Assembly: GCA_022837365.1 (NCBI GenBank)
Contig: JALHHV010000130.1
Location: forward strand, 1 to 10,248
DNA length: 10,248 bases
Direction of reading: 5' to 3'
Source of the DNA: Desulfovibrio sp.
GTDB lineage: Bacteria; Desulfobacterota; Desulfovibrionia; Desulfovibrionales; Desulfovibrionaceae
Below, in pieces: positions 5,409 through 10,248 of the stretch; positions within the stretch are counted from its first letter, which is position 1; each line of letters starts with the position of its first letter. The translations under genes and the position numbers were made by a program. The notes below the pieces were generated by a model. That model saw only the letters and a program-made list of their open reading frames with translations. It did not search any database and was not told where the DNA came from.

Positions 5409-6188
5409 CTATTTGGCCACCTTGGCGCGGCGCAACTGGATGTAGGCGTTGCGCACCGAGGTGTACGGTTCCACCGCGCTCTTGGTCACGGCCTCGTAGC
5501 TGGAGATGGTCTCGTCCGCCTTGTTGAACTCGCCGTAGGCCCGGCCCGCGAAGTAGGTGACGTCGTCGTCCACCATGTAGCCGAACGGGTCGGCGAAGTA
5601 GTCGCCCACAAGGCCCACGCTGTCGCGCAGGGTGCTGGGGCCGATGACCGGCCAGACGATGTAGAAGCCTTCGCCCGCGCCCCATGCGCCAAGGGTCTGG
5701 CCGAAGTCTTCCTTGTCCGGCTCCACGATGGGCTTGTCCTTCTTGGCCACGTCGATGAACCCGGCCATGCCCACGGTGGAGTTGATGATGAACCGGCCCA
5801 TTTCCACCCCGGCCTCCATGGGTTTGCCCTGCAACAGACAGTTCAGGAAGCGGATGGGAAAGGCCAGGTTGTGGAAGAAGTTGCGCACCCCGCTGCGCAG
5901 TTCGTCCGGGGTCACGGCCACGTAGCCCTGGTGCACCGGTTTGATGACCTTGAGCAGCAGCGCGTCGTTGATGGCGAACCACATGCGGTTCCAGCCTTCC
6001 AGCGGGTCGGGCACCATGTCCTCGTTGCCGGTGTCGTAGTCGTCGAGATCGGCGGAAATGGTGGGCGGGGCATGCTGTGCGCCTTCGGCGGGCGTGTCGG
6101 CGCGCGCGGCGGCCGGGGCCAGCAGCAGGGTGCAGGCAAGGCATGCCGTGTACAGCGCGATTGTGATGCGGAACGAACCTGCGGGCAT
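5409..6188 (-). CDS. mlaA: MlaA (VacJ) family outer-membrane lipid asymmetry protein
   Basis: Outer-membrane component that takes mislocalised phospholipid from the outer leaflet and passes it to MlaC; 259 aa. The family pattern is complete: DPLEGWNRMWFAIND at 61-75, VRNFFHNL at 101-108, FLNCLLQGK at 114-122, GRFIINSTVGMAGFIDVA at 131-148, EDFGQTLGAWG at 160-170 and GFYIVWPVIGPSTLRDSVG at 174-192. I chose the ATG at 6188 because GGAGG lies 8 bases upstream and a signal peptide begins at once; the ATG 27 bases further upstream has no ribosome site. E. coli MlaA is a lipoprotein, but no canonical lipobox is visible here: Cys16 and Cys19 lie inside the hydrophobic core and an AARA-type signal peptidase I site follows at residue 30. 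It is the last gene of the mla operon, 57 bases after mlaC. The identity is very secure. Confidence 0.95.
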   Translation of the reverse strand: MPAGSFRITIALYTACLACTLLLAPAAARADTPAEGAQHAPPTISADLDDYDTGNEDMVPDPLEGWNRMWFAINDALLLKVIKPVHQGYVAVTPDELRSGVRNFFHNLAFPIRFLNCLLQGKPMEAGVEMGRFIINSTVGMAGFIDVAKKDKPIVEPDKEDFGQTLGAWGAGEGFYIVWPVIGPSTLRDSVGLVGDYFADPFGYMVDDDVTYFAGRAYGEFNKADETISSYEAVTKSAVEPYTSVRNAYIQLRRAKVAK

Positions 6189-6209
6189 GGAAACTCCCTC
6201 CGGGAGCGG
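6189..6209 (-). promoter_or_regulatory. mlaA ribosome binding site inside a small hairpin
   Basis: On the minus strand CTCCC-GGA-GGGAG precedes the mlaA ATG, so the Shine-Dalgarno GGAGG sits in the loop and 3' arm of a 5-bp GC stem. It fixes the start at 6188 and might damp mlaA translation relative to mlaC. Confidence 0.4.
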
Positions 6210-6245
6210 ATTCATGGTGCGTGCGCCGGGCGCGGTCCGATCCGG

Positions 6246-6923
6246 CTAGCCGGGCTGGCCCGACTGGGCTGGCTGGGCGGGCTGCTTGCGCACTTCCTCG
6301 GCCTTGGCCTGCACCCGCTCGATGAGCTGGTCGGCGGTGCCCTTTTCCAGCAGGTCCTGGAACTGGGTGCGGTAGTTCTTGACCATGCTCACGCCCTCGA
6401 TGATCACGTCGTACACCACCCAGCTCTGCTGGCGGTTCTGGAGCATGCGGTAGGCCACGGGCACCTGCTTGTCCTTGATCACCACGGTGGTCTGGACCTC
6501 GACCTTGTCGCCCTTGCCGCTGACCAGTTCGCCGGTGAACAGCACCTGTTCGCCGCTGTAGCCGTCGAACTTCTCAAGGTAGGTGGCCCGCAGCAGCGAG
6601 GCGAACGCCTCGGCGAAGCGGTCCTGCTGGTCGGGGGTGAACGAGCGCCAGTTGACCCCCACGGTGCGGGCCGAGAACTCGCGGAAATCGAAGATATGGC
6701 GGATTTCGTCCTCCACCTTGTCCATCAGGGCGGGGCGCTGGGCCGGGTCCGTGTAGCCCGGCTGCTTGACGATGCCGAGGATGCGGTCCACGGACGCCTT
6801 CAGCGTTTCGCGGGCCGCGCCCGCGCTGTCGGCGGCGGCCAGGGCCGCGCCGGTCCAGCAGGAAAGGACGGTGACGAGCAGCGCGGCAAGGGCCGCGCCG
6901 CGCATAACTGTGCGGATGGGCAT
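6246..6923 (-). CDS. mlaC: MlaC, periplasmic phospholipid-binding carrier
   Basis: Soluble periplasmic shuttle between MlaA and the MlaEFD complex (Tol_Tol_Ttg2/MlaC family), 225 aa. A signal peptide spans about residues 1-29 (basic start, hydrophobic 10-22, ALA site at 27-29). The mature part shows the helical region with Y57-T-DP, FDFREFSARTVGVNWRS at 78-94, FASLLRATYLEKFDGY at 107-122, the strand VEVQTTVVIKD at 141-151 and the hallmark WVVYDVIIEGVSMVKNYRTQF at 168-188. A proline/glutamine-rich tail (QPAQPAQSGQPG) closes it. The ATG at 6923 has GGGGGAG about 7 bases upstream and lies 2 bases after the mlaD stop. A later ATG at 6905 is possible but leaves a shorter signal peptide. Confidence 0.95.
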   Translation of the reverse strand: MPIRTVMRGAALAALLVTVLSCWTGAALAAADSAGAARETLKASVDRILGIVKQPGYTDPAQRPALMDKVEDEIRHIFDFREFSARTVGVNWRSFTPDQQDRFAEAFASLLRATYLEKFDGYSGEQVLFTGELVSGKGDKVEVQTTVVIKDKQVPVAYRMLQNRQQSWVVYDVIIEGVSMVKNYRTQFQDLLEKGTADQLIERVQAKAEEVRKQPAQPAQSGQPG

Positions 6924-6925
6924 GG

Positions 6926-7372
6926 CTAGACTCCCCCGAACACGTACTTGCTGATCAGCGATTCGATGTCGATGGCCGATTCGGTTTCCGTGATTTCGTC
7001 GCCCTCGCCCAACTGATCTTCCGACCCGCCGGGAGAGAGCTTGATGTACTTGTCGCCTATGAGGCCACTGGTCTTTACCGAGGCGATGACGTCGTCGGTC
7101 AGGTGCACGCCTTCCTTCATGCGCAGGCTGACCATGGCCACCGGCTTGTCCGGCGCGAGCGTGATGGCCGCCACGCGGCCCACGGGCACGCCCGCTATCT
7201 CCACTTCCGCGCCCACGCGCAGGCCGGTGATGGAGCTGAACCGGGCATGCACGGTGTAGCCCTTGTCGGACAACAGTTCCATGCGCCCCAGCTTTACCGT
7301 GAGGTAGCCGACGCACAAAAGTCCGACGAGCACGAAGATGCCGACCGATGTTTCTCGCGAATACTTCTTCAT
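6926..7372 (-). CDS. mlaD: MlaD, MCE-domain lipid-binding subunit
   Basis: Inner-membrane-anchored MCE protein; in E. coli MlaD forms a hexameric ring over MlaE and moves lipid between MlaC and the transporter. 148 aa: a short cytoplasmic N-terminus (KKYSRE), one membrane helix at about 9-28 (VGIFVLVGLLCVGYLTVKLG), then a single MCE domain at about 38-115 with FSSITGLRVGAEVEIAGVPVGRV and TSGLIGDKYIKLSPGG. The end, ESAIDIESLISKYVFGG, matches the short helix after the MCE domain in E. coli MlaD. The disordered tail of that protein is missing, so this is a compact but complete version. A GAAGGG ribosome site precedes the ATG at 7372. It lies 55 bases after mlaF and 2 bases before mlaC. Confidence 0.95.
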   Translation of the reverse strand: MKKYSRETSVGIFVLVGLLCVGYLTVKLGRMELLSDKGYTVHARFSSITGLRVGAEVEIAGVPVGRVAAITLAPDKPVAMVSLRMKEGVHLTDDVIASVKTSGLIGDKYIKLSPGGSEDQLGEGDEITETESAIDIESLISKYVFGGV

Positions 7373-7427
7373 GATGCCCTTCCCGTATCCGTTGGGGGCT
7401 GTTGTTACCGTATGTCCCCGGCCGCCG

Positions 7428-8249
7428 TCAGCGGTCCAGCCAGGCGTCGAGGGCCTGCTGCACCTCCGGCGCCAGCGTCACGTCCGCCCGTTGGTCCTCG
7501 TCGGCCCGCCGGTCCAGAAAGCTGCGCACGTAGGGGTCCTGCGTGGCGCGCAGCGCGTCCACCGGCCCCGCGAAGGCCGCGGTGCCGTCGTGCAGCATGA
7601 GCACGTAGTCGGCGATGGCGTCCAGGCTGCGCAGGTCGTGGCTGACCACCACGATGGTCATGCCGGGAAAATTGGCCCGCATGTCCAGCAGCAGGTGGTC
7701 CATGCGCGCGGCGTTGACCGGGTCCAGGCCCGATGTGGGCTCGTCGCACAGCAGGATGGGCGGGTCCATGACGATGGCCCGCGCCAGGCCCGCGCGCTTG
7801 CGCATGCCGCCGGAAAGCTGGTTGGGGTAGTAGTCGGCGTAGTCGGCCAGGCCCACCAGGGCCAGCTTGTGCAGCACGATCTGGCGGATGGTGGCCTTCG
7901 GCAGCCCGGTGTGCTCGCGCAGGGGCAGGGCCACGTTGTCGCCCAGGGTCAGCGAACCCAGCAGCGCGCCGTCCTGGAACAGCACGCCCATGCGCCGCCG
8001 CACCTTGCGGAAGTCGCGCCGGTGCAGGGCGAACAGGTCGCGCCCGCCCACCGAAAGGGTACCCGCCATGGGCCGTTGCAGGCCCAGCACGTGGCGCAGC
8101 AGGGTGGACTTGCCGCAGCCCGAGCCGCCGATGATCATGGAAATTTCGCCCGCGGGCAGCAGCGCGTTCACGTCGCGCAGCACCACGTGGTCGCCGTAGC
8201 CCACCGTGAGGCCGTCAAGCCGTATGTCCCATCCGGAAGTCGCGCGCAT
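7428..8249 (-). CDS. mlaF: MlaF, ATP-binding subunit of the phospholipid transporter
   Basis: Cytoplasmic ATPase that drives MlaE; 273 aa, the usual size. Walker A GGSGCGKST is at 41-49, the Q-loop glutamine at 92 (VLFQDGALLGSLTLGDNV), the signature LSGGMRKRAGLARAI at 145-159, Walker B ILLCDE at 165-170 followed by PTSGLDPV, and the H-loop His204 (VVSHD). LSGGMRKR and FQDGALLGSLTLGDNV are typical of the Mla/Ttg2A group and separate it from the amino acid ATPase at 874-1620. A charged C-terminal extension (from about residue 246) follows the core; in E. coli such an extension swaps between MlaF subunits. The Shine-Dalgarno is weak (AAGAGA). The start lies 15 bases after the mlaE stop, so coupled translation is likely. 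Confidence 0.95.
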   Translation of the reverse strand: MRATSGWDIRLDGLTVGYGDHVVLRDVNALLPAGEISMIIGGSGCGKSTLLRHVLGLQRPMAGTLSVGGRDLFALHRRDFRKVRRRMGVLFQDGALLGSLTLGDNVALPLREHTGLPKATIRQIVLHKLALVGLADYADYYPNQLSGGMRKRAGLARAIVMDPPILLCDEPTSGLDPVNAARMDHLLLDMRANFPGMTIVVVSHDLRSLDAIADYVLMLHDGTAAFAGPVDALRATQDPYVRSFLDRRADEDQRADVTLAPEVQQALDAWLDR

Positions 8250-8264
8250 GGCCGTGGTCTCTTG

Positions 8265-9068
8265 TTACAGCAGGAACGAGGTCAGCACGTAGTCGGCCAC
8301 CAGCACGAACACGCACGAAAGGACCACGGCGGAGGTGGTGGAATTGCTGACGCCCTCGGGCCCCACGCCGTCGCGGCGCATGTGGGTGAAATAGCCCTGG
8401 TAGCAGCTTACCGTAGCCACGATGACCGCGAACAGCAGCGACTTCATGAAGCCGCCGGTGATGTCGGCCATCTCCACGCTGGACTCGATGCGGTAGAAGT
8501 ACACGCCCTCGTTGATGCCCAGCAGGGTGACCCCGGTGACGTAGCCGCCAAGGATGCCCACCACGTCGAACACCGCCGTCAGCAGCGGGAACGAGATGAG
8601 CGAGGCGGCGATGCGCGGGGCCACCAGGTAGGCCATGGGGTTGATGTCCATGACGTCCAGCGCGTCGATCTGGTCGGTGATGCGCATGACCCCGATCTCG
8701 GCGGCCATGGACGACCCGGCCCGGCCGGTGACCATGATGGCCGTCAGCACCGGGCCCAGCTCGCGGATCAGCGAAAGGGCCACGGCCGCGCCCAGCAGCC
8801 CTTCGGACCCGAACTTGACCAGCGTGTAGTAGCCTTGCAGCCCCAGCACCATGCCGGTGAACACCCCGATGAGCAGGATGACGAACAGCGACTTGGAGCC
8901 GATGACGAACACCTGGTTCAGGATCTTGGGAATCTGCTTGGGCGAGGCGAAGATGAGCCGCAGGCCGTCCGCCAGGAACAGGAACATGGCGCCCATCTCG
9001 CCCAGCAGGCGCAGGGTGGCCGCGCCAAGGGCGGTGACGGGGGCGAGTATGTTGGGGCCTGTGCTCAT
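8265..9068 (-). CDS. mlaE: MlaE, permease subunit of the phospholipid transporter
   Basis: Inner-membrane permease of the Mla ABC complex; 267 aa, normal length. An N-terminal amphipathic/interfacial helix region (about 13-45) is followed by about five membrane spans (about 57-78, 90-113, 150-172, 174-186, 207-225, 247-266; boundaries by eye). The family signature RELGPVLTAIMVTGRAGSS (102-120), then MAAEIGVMRITDQIDALDVMDINPMAYLV (121-149 by position), is intact. GGGAGAG provides the ribosome site for the ATG at 9068. First gene of the operon mlaE-mlaF-mlaD-mlaC-mlaA; the promoter is at 9150-9178. No mlaB (STAS) gene, whose product binds MlaF in E. coli, is present anywhere in the operon, and the gaps (15, 55, 2 and 57 bases) are too small to hide one. 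Confidence 0.96.
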   Translation of the reverse strand: MSTGPNILAPVTALGAATLRLLGEMGAMFLFLADGLRLIFASPKQIPKILNQVFVIGSKSLFVILLIGVFTGMVLGLQGYYTLVKFGSEGLLGAAVALSLIRELGPVLTAIMVTGRAGSSMAAEIGVMRITDQIDALDVMDINPMAYLVAPRIAASLISFPLLTAVFDVVGILGGYVTGVTLLGINEGVYFYRIESSVEMADITGGFMKSLLFAVIVATVSCYQGYFTHMRRDGVGPEGVSNSTTSAVVLSCVFVLVADYVLTSFLL

Positions 9069-9149
9069 GGTGTTCTCTCCCGGCGGGCGGGCGTTGGAAG
9101 GGCGGGGCGGAGTGGCGCCTGCCCGTTCCCGGTGTCTTCACATCCTTAC

Positions 9150-9178
9150 ATGCTAGTCCCGTCGCAACATGCCGTCAA
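9150..9178 (-). promoter_or_regulatory. Sigma-70-type promoter of the mla operon
   Basis: On the minus strand TTGACG (9178 to 9173; 5 of 6 to consensus) is followed after exactly 17 bases by TAGCAT (9155 to 9150; 4 of 6). Transcription would start near 9143, giving a leader of about 75 bases before mlaE. The -35 box lies only 8 bases beyond the stop codon of the SPOR gene, and I see no terminator between, so read-through from argS-SPOR into mla is also possible. Confidence 0.6.
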
Positions 9179-9185
9179 GGCAGCC

Positions 9186-10001
9186 CTATCGGGAAACCGG
9201 CGTCTTGCTGCGCAGAATCACCTTGTCTATGCCGTGTTTGGACAGCGCGGCGCGCAATTGGCGCGTGTCTTCCGGCGTGCCCCGGAACAGCGCGTTCAGG
9301 CGGTACCACGACACGCCGTTTTCCACCGAGGAGTCAAGGCGCACCTTGATGCCGGACGCCTCCAGCTTCGCCTTCAGGGCGTTGGCCGGGTCCGCTGTCT
9401 TGTAGGCCGCCACCTGGTACACGTAGTCGAAGCGTTCGCCGTCGGCGGGCTTGGTTTCCGCAGCCTTGGCGTCCCTGGCGGTCTTTGGAGCGGCCGCTGC
9501 GGAGGCTGCGGTCGCGGGGGCCTTCTTGTCGTCCTTTTTGGCGTCGGGCTTCTGGGCGGTCCGGGAATCCGGCTTGGAATCCGTTTTGGAGTCCTTTTTC
9601 GGGTCGGGCTTCTGGTCCTTCCTGCCGCCCTTGGCCACGATTTCCGTGGCGTTCACCGACACGCCCGCATTGCCCGATATGGGGGCGGGCTTGGCCCGCA
9701 GGGAATCCATGAACTGGAGTTCCTCGGGCTTGAACACGCCGCCGGGCATGGGGGTGGGTTGCGAGGCGTTCACGGCGGGCTTGGGCATGATGCGGTCGAT
9801 GCCCAGGCGTTCCTCCGGGTTGTAGCCGCGTCCCACGATGACGCCGAGCACGAACACCCAGCCGAAGCCGATGATGGCCACGATGCCCGCCGAAATGAGC
9901 GAGGGCAGGGTGACGTTGATGGTGTAGACGCCCTTCCTGCGTCCGCCATCCTTCGCCCCTTGTCCGGAGTGTCCGGGCTGCCCTTGTCTGGGTGCTGCCA
10001 T
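9186..10001 (-). CDS. Membrane-anchored SPOR-domain protein
   Basis: 271 aa with the bitopic plan of FtsN/DedD-like proteins: a short basic cytoplasmic N-terminus (residues 1-25), one membrane helix (about 34-57), a long periplasmic linker rich in Lys, Asp, Pro and Ala (about 105-190) and a C-terminal SPOR domain (about 192-268; YVYQVAAYKTADPANALKAKL, then GVSWYRLNALF). SPOR domains bind peptidoglycan strands lacking stem peptides, usually at the division septum, so a role in division or cell-wall remodelling is likely, though not provable here. The linker contains near-repeats of KPD/KKD/SKPD (about 131-160), and the DNA repeats GTCGGGCTTCTGG twice (near 9543 and 9604). The start has only a weak ribosome site, 25 bases after the argS stop. 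It is probably cotranscribed with argS. Confidence 0.88.
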   Translation of the reverse strand: MAAPRQGQPGHSGQGAKDGGRRKGVYTINVTLPSLISAGIVAIIGFGWVFVLGVIVGRGYNPEERLGIDRIMPKPAVNASQPTPMPGGVFKPEELQFMDSLRAKPAPISGNAGVSVNATEIVAKGGRKDQKPDPKKDSKTDSKPDSRTAQKPDAKKDDKKAPATAASAAAAPKTARDAKAAETKPADGERFDYVYQVAAYKTADPANALKAKLEASGIKVRLDSSVENGVSWYRLNALFRGTPEDTRQLRAALSKHGIDKVILRSKTPVSR

Positions 10002-10026
10002 GCCTGGTTCCCGCGCCCCGGCGCGC

Positions 10027-10248
10027 CTACATGGCCTCGGGCGCTTCGACGCCGAGCAGGTTCAGGCCGTTGGCCACGGCCCGGCCCACGGCGCGCAGCA
10101 GGGCCAGCCGGGCCACGATGGTTTCCGCGCCGTCGGCGTTCAGCACCGGCACCTTGGCGTAGTAGCTGTGCAGGGCGCCCGCCACTTCCATCAGGTAGAA
10201 GCTGACGTGGTGCGGGGCCAGCCCTTCGGCGGCGGCGGAAAGGGTGTC
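10027..10248 (-). CDS. argS: Arginyl-tRNA synthetase, C-terminal end (partial)
   Basis: The last 73 residues of ArgS, which charges tRNA-Arg; the gene runs off the right edge of the window. The visible piece is the end of the DALR anticodon-binding domain: HHVSFYLMEVAGALHSYYAKVPV, then RLALLRAVGRAVANGLNLLGVEAPEAM at the very end, matching the helical finish (NGL.LLG..AP..M) typical of class I arginyl-tRNA synthetases. The HIGH and KMSK catalytic motifs would lie outside the window. Coupling to a downstream SPOR-domain gene is the local context. Confidence 0.9.
   Translation of the reverse strand, partial: DTLSAAAEGLAPHHVSFYLMEVAGALHSYYAKVPVLNADGAETIVARLALLRAVGRAVANGLNLLGVEAPEAM

Noticed and set aside
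5340..6929. A 529-codon open frame on the plus strand opposite mlaA and mlaC
   Set aside because: Low-complexity shadow starting inside a terminator stem region; mlaA and mlaC on the other strand are unmistakable.
9520..9630. Repeated GTCGGGCTTCTGG units resembling a repeat array
   Set aside because: They are codons of the Lys/Asp/Pro-rich linker of the SPOR protein, irregularly spaced and in frame, not a CRISPR or separate repeat.
7338..10205. A 955-codon open frame on the plus strand across mlaF, mlaE and the SPOR gene
   Set aside because: The translation is extremely rich in His, Gln, Gly and Ala with no domain sense, and the opposite strand carries clear mla genes. Another shadow of GC-rich codon use.

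Overview
The window is GC-rich DNA (roughly 65% by eye) from a Gram-negative, two-membrane bacterium: it carries a complete-looking Mla phospholipid transport operon and a periplasmic binding protein. Gene style and codon use suggest a Desulfovibrio/Nitratidesulfovibrio-type sulfate reducer (Desulfovibrionales). That placement is inference and no single gene here proves it.

Layout. (1) 36-740, plus strand: a 234-residue protein of unknown function, closed by a strong stem-loop at 808-837 that lies between it and a convergent gene. (2) 874-3324, minus strand: a polar amino acid ABC transporter encoded as binding protein (2596-3324), permease (1607-2398) and ATPase (874-1620). A 145-bp palindromic repeat sits between the binding protein gene and the permease gene. 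(3) 3522-4455, minus strand: a lysine-exporter (LysO/DUF340) family protein split into two overlapping genes. (4) 4765-5082, plus strand: a small single-domain cupin. Its promoter has a -10 box and a CRP/FNR-type palindrome centred at about -41.5. (5) 5082-5286: a second, 205-bp copy of the repeat, starting at the cupin stop codon, followed by a 13-bp-stem bidirectional terminator at 5346-5374. (6) 5409-9068, minus strand: the operon mlaE-mlaF-mlaD-mlaC-mlaA, read from a good sigma-70-type promoter at 9150-9178. (7) 9186-10001, minus strand: a membrane-anchored SPOR-domain protein, directly downstream of argS, whose last 73 codons occupy 10027-10248.

How the genes work together. MlaE, MlaF and MlaD form the inner-membrane ABC complex, MlaC is the periplasmic lipid carrier and MlaA the outer-membrane component, so one transcript supplies a trans-envelope lipid pathway. 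No mlaB (STAS) gene is present in the operon. The amino acid importer and the LysO-type exporter lie side by side on one strand, which hints at linked control of amino acid uptake and efflux, but nothing in the sequence fixes the substrate.

Most of the window is ordinary housekeeping or transport content. The least expected material is the pair of related palindromic repeats with matching terminal inverted repeats (GGGGCTGTTT type), which look like non-autonomous mobile elements (MITE-like), and the CRP/FNR-type site in front of the cupin gene. I did not find convincing evidence of a wholly new multi-gene system.
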